From Rhodocyclaceae bacterium (GTDB lineage: Bacteria > Pseudomonadota > Gammaproteobacteria > Burkholderiales > Rhodocyclaceae): a DNA stretch of 64,000 nucleotides. Location: the NCBI GenBank assembly GCA_016704145.1, contig JADJAS010000005.1, forward strand, positions 128,937 through 192,936, given 5' to 3'. Both the position numbers and the translations under genes were made by a program. A model generated the notes under the pieces. The model did no database searches, had not been told where the DNA came from, and saw nothing but the letters and a program-made list of their open reading frames with translations. This document shows, one piece after another, positions 30,293 through 39,376 of this stretch. Position 1 is the stretch's first letter; every line of letters starts with the position of its first letter.

Positions 30293-32542
30293 TCAGTCCG
30301 GCACCGACAGCAATGGCAGGTCGAAGTCGAACGTGCTGCCGGCGCCTTCCCGGCTCATCACGCGAATATCGCCGCCCATCAACTCGGCAAGACGCTTGCT
30401 GATGGCCAGGCCAAGACCGGTGCCGCCGAAGCGGCGCGAGGTGGAACCGTCGGCCTGCTCGAAGGGCTTGAACAACCGGGCCATCTGGTCCGCCGACATG
30501 CCGATGCCGGTGTCGGCAACGCGAAACACCAGGCGATCGCCCCGGCGGGACACGGCCAGTTCAACGCGACCAGCATCGGTGAACTTGATCGCGTTGGCCA
30601 GCAGGTTCAGCAACACCTGGCCGATGCGCAACGCATCCCCCATGCAGGCGGCGGGCAGGTCGTCGGCCAGATCGATGGTGAATTCCAGATCGCGGGCCTG
30701 GGCGCGATCGCGCACGACATCGGCCGCCTGACGGACAACATCGGCGATGCGCACCGGGCTGCGCTCGACATTAAGCTTGCCCGCCTCGATTTTCGAGAAG
30801 TCGAGAATGTCGTTGATCACGCCGAGCAGCAGATTGCCCGAGGCAAGAATCTTTTCGAAGGCATGCCGCGCCTTCTCGCTGTCGCCGTGGTTGCGGTGAC
30901 CGATCTGCGCGAAGCCGAGCACGCCGTTGAGCGGGGTACGGATTTCGTGACTCATGTTGGCGAGAAACACGCGGCGCGAATGCGCCAGCGTTTCCGCCGC
31001 CAGCACCGCCTTTTCCCGCGCCAGCGCCAGCGCGCGCTGCTCGCTCATGTCGACGAAGCTGATCACCGCCCCGGACACTTCGCCATGCTTGACCATGGGA
31101 TGCACCGAATACAACACCGGCAGGGGTCGGCCGGCGGCGGTCCAATACACCTCGTCATCCACCCGCCTCTCCTCGCCGGAACGCAGGGTGCCATGGCAAG
31201 GACACTCGCCGACCGGATAGGGGCTGCCATCGGCGCGGCTGTGATGGAAGAGGGCATGCCCATCCTTACCGACGGCCTGTTCCGGCGTGTAGCCAAGCAT
31301 GGCGCCCGCCGCCGGATTCATGAAGGTGATGACACCGTGGCGATCGACGCCGTAGAGGCCGTCGCCGCTGGAGGCGAGGATGAGACTAGCCCGGGCCTCC
31401 GTCTCCAGCAGTTCCTCGGTGCGGCGCGCCACCAGCTCCTCGAGATGCTGGCGGTGCTGCTCCAGTTCGGCCTCGACGCGCTTGCGCTCGGTGATGTCGT
31501 CGTAGATGCCCAGAATACCGATGGTTTCGCCATCTTCGTTGCGCAACGGCACCTTGGAGGTGCGCAGCCATATCTTCCGGCCATCCGGCGTGGTTTGCGG
31601 CTCCTCGTAGGACAGCCGGGCGATGCCGGAATCCATCACCGACCGGTCGTCGGCGCGGTAGGAATCGGCCTGTTCGGCCCAGCCCATCTGGTAGTCGTCG
31701 CGGCCGATCACCTCCCTTGGCCCGGACTTGCCGGCGTCGTGGGCAAACACCGGGTTGCAGCCGAGATAACACAAGTGACGATCCTTCCAGAACACCCGGA
31801 TCGGCGCCGTGTCGACGATGGCCCGCAACAGCCCGTGCGACTCAACGAGGGCGCTTGCGGAACGCTTGAGCTCGGAGATGTCCCGACCGATCACCACCAG
31901 CGCCTGGCGGCGGCCATCCGGTTCGAACAGGGGCACCTTGATGACGTCGAGCTGGAGGTGCCCGCCTTCGCCATCGGGAATCGATTCCTCGTCGCGGCGC
32001 AGGGTGCCGGCCTGCCAGGCGGCTTCGTCACTGGCCCGGCAGGATGCCAGCACCGCGGCAAAGTGCGGATTGGCCGCCGCGATTTCGGCGTCGGTCGCCC
32101 CGCGCCACGGCGTTTGTTCGGCGCCGAGCAAGCGCAGGCAGACCTGGTTGGCCACCTGCCAGCGCCCTTCGCCATCCTTGAACTGGATCGCGTCCGGTAC
32201 CGCGTCGATCAAGGTGCGCAAGCGCGCCTCGCTCTCGACCAGGGCCTGGTTCAGCCGGCGCTCGGTTTCGGCGAGCCGGCCCGCCAGCAGTTCCTCGTGC
32301 TGTTTCGCCAGCAGGTCGACCAGTTGGTTGAGCAGGGCCAGGCTGAGCGGCGCGACGATCGCGGCGGTGACCATCCCCGTCAGCAGGTAATCGCCGCTGA
32401 CCCTGCCCTGAAGCAGCAGGCTCATCATCGAGACGATCAGCACGGCCGCGAGCACCGTGACCGCGGTGACCAACGCCCTCAGCCGCCACCCCTTCAGGCG
32501 CAGCAGCAGGGCGATCGGCGCGGAATACGAGGGGACGCTCAT
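30293..32542 (-). CDS. Orphan membrane histidine kinase with three PAS domains
   Basis: The 749-residue product is taken from ATG 32542 (MSVPSYSAPIALLLRL). Two N-terminal hydrophobic segments (about 25-45 and 55-75) are followed by a coiled linker, three PAS/PAC domains (around LIDAVPDAIQFKDGEGRW, IVDTAPIRVFWKDRHLCY and ILASSGDGLYGVDRHGVITF), HisKA (FLANMSHEIRTPLNGVLG) and a HATPase with GTGLGL. No receiver domain or response regulator is adjacent, so the partner is unknown. The third PAS has Cys residues (GECPCHG) that might bind a cofactor. It converges with mfd (9-bp gap). Confidence 0.85.
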   Translation of the reverse strand: MSVPSYSAPIALLLRLKGWRLRALVTAVTVLAAVLIVSMMSLLLQGRVSGDYLLTGMVTAAIVAPLSLALLNQLVDLLAKQHEELLAGRLAETERRLNQALVESEARLRTLIDAVPDAIQFKDGEGRWQVANQVCLRLLGAEQTPWRGATDAEIAAANPHFAAVLASCRASDEAAWQAGTLRRDEESIPDGEGGHLQLDVIKVPLFEPDGRRQALVVIGRDISELKRSASALVESHGLLRAIVDTAPIRVFWKDRHLCYLGCNPVFAHDAGKSGPREVIGRDDYQMGWAEQADSYRADDRSVMDSGIARLSYEEPQTTPDGRKIWLRTSKVPLRNEDGETIGILGIYDDITERKRVEAELEQHRQHLEELVARRTEELLETEARASLILASSGDGLYGVDRHGVITFMNPAAGAMLGYTPEQAVGKDGHALFHHSRADGSPYPVGECPCHGTLRSGEERRVDDEVYWTAAGRPLPVLYSVHPMVKHGEVSGAVISFVDMSEQRALALAREKAVLAAETLAHSRRVFLANMSHEIRTPLNGVLGFAQIGHRNHGDSEKARHAFEKILASGNLLLGVINDILDFSKIEAGKLNVERSPVRIADVVRQAADVVRDRAQARDLEFTIDLADDLPAACMGDALRIGQVLLNLLANAIKFTDAGRVELAVSRRGDRLVFRVADTGIGMSADQMARLFKPFEQADGSTSRRFGGTGLGLAISKRLAELMGGDIRVMSREGAGSTFDFDLPLLSVPD

Positions 32543-32665
32543 GAAGTCTGGTGGGTAACCATGTCGGCGCGCGGGATTATACGGCCGCGACCGGCCGACG
32601 ACGCCAGTCCGGCTGCCGGGGCGGATACAATCATGGTTTTTCGCCACCGCGAGAGTCAGCCGTTC

Positions 32666-33754
32666 ATGCAGCAGACCGAAAACCTCAATATCGAAGCCTT
32701 CGACACCATGCCCACGCCGGGCGAAATCCATGCCCGGGTGCCCATCACGGAGGCGGCGGAAAAGTCAGTGGTGGCGGGACGCCGGGCGCTCGAAGCCATT
32801 CTCGACCGGCGCGACCCGCGCCTGTTCGTGGTGGTCGGGCCCTGCTCGATCCACGATCCGGTGGCCGGCCTGGACTACGCCCGGCGCCTCAAGTCGCTCG
32901 CCGACGAAGTGGCCGATACGCTGCTGCTGGTCATGCGTGTTTATTTCGAAAAGCCGCGCACCGCCACCGGCTGGAAGGGCTACATCAACGATCCGCGCCT
33001 GGACGATTCCTTTCACATCGAGGAAGGCATGCGGAAGGCGCGCGAATTCCTCATCGCCGTCAATGAAACCGGCCTGCCGGCGGGCACCGAGGCGCTCGAC
33101 CCGATCACGCCACAGTACCTCGGCGACCTGGTGGCGTGGACCGCCATCGGCGCCCGCACCGCCGAATCGCAGACGCACCGCGAAATGGCCTCCGGCCTGT
33201 CGACGCCGGTCGGTTTCAAGAACGGCACCGACGGTTCGGTCGATACCGCCATCAACGCCATTGTCTCGGCCTCGCGGCCGCACAGCTTCCTCGGCATCAA
33301 CGGCGAGGGAAAGACCGCCGTGATCCGCACTCGCGGCAATCGCTACGGCCATCTGGTGCTGCGCGGCGGCGGCGATCGGCCGAACTACGACACGGTCAGC
33401 GTCGCCATGGCCGAGAAGGCGCTGGCCAAGGCCAGGCTGGCGGAGAACGTCGTCGTCGATTGCTCGCACGCCAACAGCTACAAGCGGCCCGAACTGCAAC
33501 CGCTGGTGATGCAGGATTGCGTCAACCAGATCCGCGCCGGCAACCGTTCCATCGTCGGCCTGATGATCGAAAGCTTCATCGAGGCCGGCAACCAGCCGAT
33601 CCCCGAGGACCACGGCCAGCTCAAGTACGGCTGCTCGATCACCGACGCCTGCGTCGACTGGTCGACCACCGTGCACATGATCCGCGACGCCCATGCCGCC
33701 CTCGCCACACTGCTGCCGGCCCGCCAGAACGACGTCTGCAACATACCCGCCTAG
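32666..33754 (+). CDS. 3-deoxy-7-phosphoheptulonate (DAHP) synthase, AroG type
   Basis: The 362-residue class I DAHP synthase starts at ATG 32666 (MQQTENLNIEAFDTMPTPGE). An in-frame ATG at 32633 overlaps a TACAAT -10-like box. Family motifs are VVVGPCSIHDP, VYFEKPRTATGWKGYINDP, GFKNGTDG, LRGGGDRPNYD and DCSHANS. It condenses phosphoenolpyruvate and erythrose-4-phosphate, the first step of aromatic amino-acid synthesis. Which feedback class it belongs to cannot be read. A dispersed repeat copy spans 32761-32784. Confidence 0.95.
   Translation: MQQTENLNIEAFDTMPTPGEIHARVPITEAAEKSVVAGRRALEAILDRRDPRLFVVVGPCSIHDPVAGLDYARRLKSLADEVADTLLLVMRVYFEKPRTATGWKGYINDPRLDDSFHIEEGMRKAREFLIAVNETGLPAGTEALDPITPQYLGDLVAWTAIGARTAESQTHREMASGLSTPVGFKNGTDGSVDTAINAIVSASRPHSFLGINGEGKTAVIRTRGNRYGHLVLRGGGDRPNYDTVSVAMAEKALAKARLAENVVVDCSHANSYKRPELQPLVMQDCVNQIRAGNRSIVGLMIESFIEAGNQPIPEDHGQLKYGCSITDACVDWSTTVHMIRDAHAALATLLPARQNDVCNIPA
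32761..32784 (+). repeat. dispersed 23-bp repeat, copy inside the DAHP synthase gene
   Basis: The sequence AAAAGTCAGTGGTGGCGGGA then CGCC differs from the core at about three positions. It encodes KSVVAGR. Confidence 0.45.
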
Positions 33755-33764
33755 GACTCGCCTC

Positions 33765-34994
33765 ATGCCACTCGTCAAACCCTTCCGTGGTCTGCGCCCG
33801 GCCACCGCCCGCGCTGCCGATGTCGCCGCGCCCCCCTACGACGTGCTGTCGACCGACGAAGCCCGGGGGCGGGCCGCCGGCAAGCCCTGGTCCTTCCTGC
33901 ACATCTCCAAGCCCGAGATCGACCTGCCCGCCGATACCGACCCCTACGCGCCGGCCGTCTACGCCAAGGCGGTCGAGAACCTGGAAAAGATGATGCAGGC
34001 AGGCATCCTGCATCGCGATGGTCAGCCGTCGTACTACGCCTATCGGCTCGAGATGGGCGCGCATGTCCAGACCGGCTTTGTCGCGGCGGCCTCGGTGGCG
34101 GCCTACGACGCCGGCCGCATCAAGAAGCATGAGTTCACCCGGCCGGACAAGGAAGACGACCGTGTGCGCCAGATCGACGCGCTCAACGCCCAGACCGGGC
34201 CGGTACTGCTCGCCTATCCGGCGTCCCCCGCCGCCGATGCGCTGCTGGCGAAAGTCAGCCGTGGCGACACGGCGGCCGAGGTCACGGCCGACGACGGTAT
34301 CCGTCACACGATCTGGGTCGTGGACGACGAGGCGACCATCGCCGCGATCACCGCCGCCTTCGAAGCCATGCCGGCGCTCTACATCGCCGACGGCCACCAC
34401 CGCTCCGCCGCCGCCTCGCGCGTCGCGACGGCACGCCGCAAGCCGGAGCTGGAACAGGCCAGCGACTATTTCCTCGCCGTGATCTTCCCCCATCACCAGA
34501 TGAAGATCATGGACTACAACCGCGTGGTGAAGGATCTGAACGGACTGACCGCCGACGATTTCCTCGCCAGGGTCGCCGCCGCCTATGCGGTGACGCCGGC
34601 CCGCGGCCAGGTGAAACCCTCGTGTCCGGGCGAAGTCGGCCTCTACCTTGGCGGCGGACGCTGGTACCGGCTCAACATCGATCCGAAGCTGTTCGTCAGC
34701 GATCCGGTGGCCCGGCTCGATGTCAGCCTGCTTTCCGACCACGTGCTCGGGCCGGTCCTCGGCATCGCGGATTTGCGCCGCGACAAGCGCATCGACTTCG
34801 TCGGGGGCATCCGTGGCCTAGGCGAACTCGAAAGACGCGTCGACAGCGGCGAAATGGCCGCCGCCTTCGCCATGCATCCGACCAGCCTCAAGGACCTGAT
34901 GGCCGTGGCCGACGCCGGCCAGGTCATGCCGCCCAAGTCGACCTGGTTCGAGCCGAAGCTGGCCGACGGACTGGTTTCGCACGTTCTCGATTGA
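33765..34994 (+). CDS. DUF1015 protein
   Basis: The 409-residue protein starts MPLVKPFRGLRPATARAADV at ATG 33765. It carries DUF1015 signatures: VAAPPYDVLS, HISKPEIDLP, KKHEFTRPDKEDDR and YIADGHHRSAAA. Family members are related to a HipA/SerK-like kinase fold, and some characterised relatives are ADP-dependent serine kinases. Whether that applies here is unknown. It lies 10 bp after the DAHP synthase gene and 11 bp before the enoyl-CoA hydratase, so the three are probably one transcript. A dispersed repeat lies at 34251-34273. Confidence 0.85.
   Translation: MPLVKPFRGLRPATARAADVAAPPYDVLSTDEARGRAAGKPWSFLHISKPEIDLPADTDPYAPAVYAKAVENLEKMMQAGILHRDGQPSYYAYRLEMGAHVQTGFVAAASVAAYDAGRIKKHEFTRPDKEDDRVRQIDALNAQTGPVLLAYPASPAADALLAKVSRGDTAAEVTADDGIRHTIWVVDDEATIAAITAAFEAMPALYIADGHHRSAAASRVATARRKPELEQASDYFLAVIFPHHQMKIMDYNRVVKDLNGLTADDFLARVAAAYAVTPARGQVKPSCPGEVGLYLGGGRWYRLNIDPKLFVSDPVARLDVSLLSDHVLGPVLGIADLRRDKRIDFVGGIRGLGELERRVDSGEMAAAFAMHPTSLKDLMAVADAGQVMPPKSTWFEPKLADGLVSHVLD
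34251..34273 (+). repeat. dispersed 23-bp repeat, copy inside the DUF1015 gene
   Basis: AAAGTCAGCCGTGGCGACAC then GGC, one to two mismatches at the 3' end. It encodes KVSRGDTA. Confidence 0.55.
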
Positions 34995-35005
34995 CGGGCC
35001 ACGTC

Positions 35006-35782
35006 ATGCCTTACCAATTCATCATCGCCGATAAGCACGGCAAGGTCGGCCTGATCACGCTCAACCGCCCCCAGCAACTCAACGCCCTGTGCGATGCGCT
35101 GATCGACGAACTCGGCGCAGCGCTGGCCGCCTTCGAAGCCGACGAAACCGTCGGCAGCATGGTCATCACCGGCTCACCGAAAGCCTTCGCCGCCGGTGCC
35201 GACATCACGGCGATGAAGGACTGGAGCTACATGGACGTCTACCAGCCCGACTACCTCGGCCCCAACTGGGCGCGCATCCGCAACTGTCGCAAGCCGGTGA
35301 TCGCCGCGGTGGCCGGCTACGCGCTCGGCGGCGGCTGCGAGTTGGCGATGAGCTGCGACATGATCTTCGCCGCCGACACGGCGAAGTTTGGCCAACCGGA
35401 AATCAAGCTCGGCGTGCTGCCCGGCGCCGGCGGCACCCAGCGCCTGCCCCGCGCCATCGGCAAGGCCAAGGCCATGGACATGTGCCTGACCGCACGCATG
35501 ATGGACGCGAAGGAAGCAGAACAGGCCGGCCTGGTGGCGCGGGTGATTGCCGCCGATCAACTGATCGAGGAGACGCTGGCGGCGGCCGAAACCATCGCCG
35601 GCTATTCGTTACCGGTGATCATGATGATCAAGGAGGCGATCAACCGCGCCTACGAGATGCCGCTCGGCGAGGGGCTGCTCTACGAGCGGCGGGTGTTCCA
35701 GGCCGCCTTCGCGCTGGCAGACCGGAAGGAAGGCATGGCGGCCTTCGTCGAGAAACGCCAGCCGGCCTTCAAGAACCGCTGA
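35006..35782 (+). CDS. Enoyl-CoA hydratase
   Basis: The 258-residue crotonase-family protein has the oxyanion-hole segments (AFAAGADITAM; GYALGGGCELAMSCD) and both catalytic Glu positions of true hydratases (GGGCELAM and QPEIKLGVLPGAGGTQRL). It should hydrate 2-enoyl-CoA to 3-hydroxyacyl-CoA in fatty-acid or aromatic-acid beta-oxidation. The substrate range is not predictable. It is the last gene of a three-gene plus-strand run and converges with purA; a dispersed repeat sits in the 25-bp gap. Confidence 0.92.
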   Translation: MPYQFIIADKHGKVGLITLNRPQQLNALCDALIDELGAALAAFEADETVGSMVITGSPKAFAAGADITAMKDWSYMDVYQPDYLGPNWARIRNCRKPVIAAVAGYALGGGCELAMSCDMIFAADTAKFGQPEIKLGVLPGAGGTQRLPRAIGKAKAMDMCLTARMMDAKEAEQAGLVARVIAADQLIEETLAAAETIAGYSLPVIMMIKEAINRAYEMPLGEGLLYERRVFQAAFALADRKEGMAAFVEKRQPAFKNR

Positions 35783-35804
35783 TAGTCAGCCGTGGCGACA
35801 CGCC
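35782..35804 (+). repeat. dispersed 23-bp repeat in the ech-purA gap
   Basis: ATAGTCAGCCGTGGCGACACGCC, a near-perfect copy, starting at the ech stop and filling the gap between two convergent genes. Confidence 0.65.
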
Positions 35805-35807
35805 GCC

Positions 35808-37118
35808 CTATTTGAATGGGTGGCGCAGGACGATGGTCTCTTTGCGATCCGGGCCGGTCGAGATCATGTCGACCGGGACCTCGCACAGCGCTTCCATGCG
35901 CTTGATGTAGTTCTGCGCGGCCGTCGGCAAGCCTTCGAAGGTTTTCACGCCGACGGTGCTTTCCGTCCAGCCCGGCATCGACTCGTAAACCGGCTCGCAA
36001 CGCTCGAGATCGTCGGCGCCGACCGGCAGGATGTCGGTGAGCTGGCCATCGAGCTTGTAACCCGTGCACAGCTTCATTTCTTCGATGCCGTCGAGCACGT
36101 CGAGCTTCATCACGCACAGACCCGAGACACCGTTGATCTGGATCGAGCGCTTCAGCGCGGCGGCGTCGAACCAACCGCAGCGGCGGGCGCGACCGGTGGT
36201 GGCGCCGAATTCGTGGCCCTTGGTGGCCATGTGCTTGCCGATCGGGTCCTGCTTGTCAACGGCGTCGTAGAGCTCGGTCGGGAACGGCCCGCTGCCGACG
36301 CGCGTGGTGTAGGCCTTGGTGATGCCCAGCACATAGTGCAGCATGCCGGGACCGATGCCGGCACCGGTGGAAGCGCCGCCGGCGATGCAGTTCGACGACG
36401 TCACATACGGGTAGGTGCCGTGGTCGATGTCGAGCAGCGTGCCTTGCGCGCCCTCGAACAGGATGTTGGCGCCGCCCTTGTGTGCTTCGTAGAGCGAACG
36501 CGGCACGTCGGCGATCATCTTGGTCAGGCGCGGCGCCAGCGCCATGGCGCCGTCGAGCACTTGCTGGAAATCGACCGGCTCGGCGCCAAGGTAGTTCTTC
36601 AGCACGAAGTTATGATAATCGAGGATCTCGGCAAGCTTCTCCGCAAAGCGCTTCGGCCGCAGCAGGTCCTGCACGCGCAGGCCGCGGCGGGCCACCTTGT
36701 CCTCGTAGGCCGGGCCGATGCCACGGCCGGTGGTGCCGATCTTCTTGGCGCCCTTCGCCGCCTCGCGGGCCATGTCCAGCGCCTGGTGGTAGGGCAGGAT
36801 CAGCGGGCAGGCTTCGGAAATGCGCAGCCGCGCGTCGGCGTCGACGCCGGCGGCCTTGAGTTCATCGAGTTCCTTGACCAGCGCGTCTGGCGACAACACC
36901 ACGCCGTTGCCGATGTAGCAGGTGACGCCTTCACGCAGAATGCCCGAGGGCACCAGATGCAGCACCGTCTTCTTGCCGTTGATCACCAGCGTGTGGCCGG
37001 CATTGTGGCCGCCCTGGTAGCGCACCACCGCCTGGGCATGGTCGGTCAGCCAATCGACGATCTTGCCCTTGCCCTCGTCGCCCCATTGCGTGCCGACGAC
37101 TACGACATTCTTGGCCAT
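35808..37118 (-). CDS. purA: Adenylosuccinate synthetase
   Basis: The 436-residue protein starts MAKNVVVVGTQWGDEGKGKI at ATG 37118, with the GTP-binding GDEGKGK loop, the GGHNAGHT motif, TTGRGIGPAYEDK and FEGAQGTLLDIDHGTYP. It converts IMP and Asp to adenylosuccinate. It follows hisZ by 2 bp, the standard betaproteobacterial arrangement after hflK-hflC. Longer upstream starts overlap hisZ and are not needed. Confidence 0.97.
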   Translation of the reverse strand: MAKNVVVVGTQWGDEGKGKIVDWLTDHAQAVVRYQGGHNAGHTLVINGKKTVLHLVPSGILREGVTCYIGNGVVLSPDALVKELDELKAAGVDADARLRISEACPLILPYHQALDMAREAAKGAKKIGTTGRGIGPAYEDKVARRGLRVQDLLRPKRFAEKLAEILDYHNFVLKNYLGAEPVDFQQVLDGAMALAPRLTKMIADVPRSLYEAHKGGANILFEGAQGTLLDIDHGTYPYVTSSNCIAGGASTGAGIGPGMLHYVLGITKAYTTRVGSGPFPTELYDAVDKQDPIGKHMATKGHEFGATTGRARRCGWFDAAALKRSIQINGVSGLCVMKLDVLDGIEEMKLCTGYKLDGQLTDILPVGADDLERCEPVYESMPGWTESTVGVKTFEGLPTAAQNYIKRMEALCEVPVDMISTGPDRKETIVLRHPFK

Positions 37119-37120
37119 GT

Positions 37121-38278
37121 TCAGTCTTCCTTCAAGGTTTCGACGATCCATTCCGCGCCGCGCCGGACCAGAGCCCGGTCGCAACCCGCCTCCCGCCAGA
37201 AGCCCGCGTGGCCCGGCAGCGCCAGCACCACCGCCTCCCCACGGCGGCGCAGGCGTTCGACTTCCTCATGCACTTCCTTGTCTTCGGGCCATGGCGCGAG
37301 AATGGCGCCCGGCAATTCCGGACGCGGCGACAGCTTGACCAGTTCGCGCAAGTCCATCGAGAAACCGGTGGCCGCCCGCTTGCAGCCGAAGCATTCCCCG
37401 ACGTTGTCGTAACGGCCACCCAGCGCCACCGCGCCCGGTGCGCCGTCGCAATAGGCGGCGAAGACGACGCCGTTGTGATAGTGGTAGCCACGCAGGTCGG
37501 CCAGGTCGAAGCCAATGGGCAGATCGGCAAGATCGACGGCCAGCCGGCGCAAATTGGCAATGGCGGCGACAATGTCGCCACGGGTTGGCAAGCGGCGCGC
37601 GGCCTCGTCGAGCACTTCCGGACCACCATACAGCTCGGGCAGGCAGAGCAACCCGCTGCGCACCGACTCCGGCATCGGGGCAACCAGCGAGCGCAGCGTC
37701 GGCACGTCCTTGGCCTGCAGGGCGGCAAATACTTCCTGCTCGGCATCATCCGCAAGCCCCGCCTCGGCCATCAGCGCGCGGAAGATGCCTACGTGGCCGA
37801 GGTCTACGCGCACGGCGGAGATTTCCGCGAGCGCCAGCGCCCGCGCCAGCAGGCGGATGACTTCGCTGTCGGCCTCCGGGCCGGCGTGTCCGTACAACTC
37901 GACGCCGATCTGCATCGGCTCGCGCGAAGCGAGCAGGCCGGCCGGCAAGGTATGCAGGACGCTGCCGCAATAGCACAGCCGCGTCACGCCCCGGCGATTG
38001 AGCAGGTGCGCGTCGATGCGCGCCACCTGCGGCGTGATGTCGGCGCGCACGCCCATGGTGCGGCCGGACAATTGATCGATCAGCTTGAAGGTGCGCGGGT
38101 CGAGATCGTGGCCGCTGCCGGTGAACAGCGACTCGACATACTCGAGCAGCGGCGGCGCGACCAACTGGTAGCCATGGCGGGCAAATTCGTCGAGCAGGCG
38201 GCGGCGCAAGGACTCCACGGCGACAGCCTCGTCCGGCAACAGGTCCTCGATGCCCTCCGGCAGCAACCAGCGTCTCAT
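37121..38278 (-). CDS. hisZ: ATP phosphoribosyltransferase regulatory subunit
   Basis: The 385-residue HisRS-like paralogue starts MRRWLLPEGIEDLLPDEAVA. It retains the class II synthetase core (RTMGVRADITPQVARIDAHL; YYHNGVVFAAY) but is shorter than HisS and lacks the anticodon-binding domain. HisZ partners the short form of HisG in histidine synthesis; no hisG is in the window. Its start overlaps DUF2065 by 4 bp and its stop is next to the purA start. Confidence 0.93.
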   Translation of the reverse strand: MRRWLLPEGIEDLLPDEAVAVESLRRRLLDEFARHGYQLVAPPLLEYVESLFTGSGHDLDPRTFKLIDQLSGRTMGVRADITPQVARIDAHLLNRRGVTRLCYCGSVLHTLPAGLLASREPMQIGVELYGHAGPEADSEVIRLLARALALAEISAVRVDLGHVGIFRALMAEAGLADDAEQEVFAALQAKDVPTLRSLVAPMPESVRSGLLCLPELYGGPEVLDEAARRLPTRGDIVAAIANLRRLAVDLADLPIGFDLADLRGYHYHNGVVFAAYCDGAPGAVALGGRYDNVGECFGCKRAATGFSMDLRELVKLSPRPELPGAILAPWPEDKEVHEEVERLRRRGEAVVLALPGHAGFWREAGCDRALVRRGAEWIVETLKED

Positions 38279-38463
38279 GGCCGGAACACTGCCATGACCA
38301 GCAGACCGATCAGAATGGAAGTCAGACCGATGAAGCGGATCTGGCCGTCGGTTAGCTCGGTGACGCGCCGAAATGTTTCACGCCAGACGCGCGGTGCGAT
38401 GAACGGCAACAGCCCCTCGATGACCAGCATGAGCGCGAACGCCACCAACAGCGAAGATGTCAT
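38275..38463 (-). CDS. DUF2065 small membrane protein
   Basis: The 62-residue protein starts MTSSLLVAFALMLVIEGLLP and has two hydrophobic helices separated by PRVWRETFRRVTELTDGQIR. This DUF2065 protein is conserved directly between hflC and hisZ/purA in betaproteobacteria. Its function is unknown. It is coupled to hisZ by a 4-bp overlap. Confidence 0.85.
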   Translation of the reverse strand: MTSSLLVAFALMLVIEGLLPFIAPRVWRETFRRVTELTDGQIRFIGLTSILIGLLVMAVFRP

Positions 38464-38475
38464 CGGCCCGAAACC

Positions 38476-39375
38476 CTACTTCTTGGCTTCGCCGCCACGC
38501 CCTGCGTTCTTCAAGTACTTGAAGAAGTCGGAATTGGGCTCGATCACCATCAGGTCATGCTTGTTCCGGAACGAACCACGATAGGCCTCGAGGCTGCGAT
38601 AGAAGGCGTAGAACTCGGGGTTCTGACCGAAGGCCGAGCCGTAGATGGCCGCAGCCTTGGCATCCCCCTCGCCCTTGATCTTCTGCGCTTCCCGATAGGC
38701 TTCGGCGACGATCACTTCCCGCTGCCGATCGGCGTCGGCCTTGATCTTCTCTGCCTCGGCGGCGCCCTGCGAGCGCAACTCATTGGCGACGCGCTTGCGC
38801 TCGGTTTCCATGCGGCGATAGACCGCCTCGGAGACTTCCGCCGGCAGATCAACCCGCTTCAGGCGGACATCGATGATCTCGACGCCCATCGCGCGCATGT
38901 CGGCGTCGGCCTTCTTCTGCACGTCGGCCACGATCTTGTCGCGCGCGCCCGACACCACATCGTGCACGGTGCGCTTGCCGAATTCCTCGCGCAGCCCGGA
39001 ATTGACAGTCTGGGCCAGGCGCGTCTTGGCGACCATCTCGTCGCCACCGACTGAAATGTAATAAAGCTTGACGTCGTCGATGCGCCATTTGACAAACGAG
39101 TCGACCAGCACGGGCTTCTTCTCTGCGGTCAGGAACCGCTCGGGCTCGGCCGAATCCAGGGTCAGGATGCGCTTGTCGAAAAAGCGGACGTTCTGGATCA
39201 TCGGCCATTTAAAAGACAATCCGGGTTCGCGGATCACCTCCTTGACTTCGCCCAACTGAAAGACGATGGCGTACTGGCGCTGATCGACGGTGAACAGACT
39301 GGCGGCCAGCAGGATCAGCAGGCCGGCGATCAGTGCTCCCGCGAACGGCAAACGACTGGATGGCATGGCGGTCAT
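38476..39375 (-). CDS. hflC: HflC, FtsH-modulating SPFH protein
   Basis: The 299-residue protein has an N-terminal membrane helix (about 10-28), an SPFH/band-7 domain (QRQYAIVFQLGEVKEVIREP), and a coiled-coil rich in Ala/Glu/Lys (AAEAEKIKADADRQREVIVA). The C terminus reads FFKYLKN. With HflK it forms the large periplasmic cage that surrounds and modulates the FtsH protease. It follows hflK within one base. Confidence 0.95.
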   Translation of the reverse strand: MTAMPSSRLPFAGALIAGLLILLAASLFTVDQRQYAIVFQLGEVKEVIREPGLSFKWPMIQNVRFFDKRILTLDSAEPERFLTAEKKPVLVDSFVKWRIDDVKLYYISVGGDEMVAKTRLAQTVNSGLREEFGKRTVHDVVSGARDKIVADVQKKADADMRAMGVEIIDVRLKRVDLPAEVSEAVYRRMETERKRVANELRSQGAAEAEKIKADADRQREVIVAEAYREAQKIKGEGDAKAAAIYGSAFGQNPEFYAFYRSLEAYRGSFRNKHDLMVIEPNSDFFKYLKNAGRGGEAKK

Positions 39376-39376
39376 C

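Noticed and set aside
32633..32665. Earlier ATG for the DAHP synthase gene
   Set aside because: It follows directly on a TACAAT -10-like box, so it would lie upstream of or at the transcription start. The ATG at 32666 gives the family-typical N terminus.
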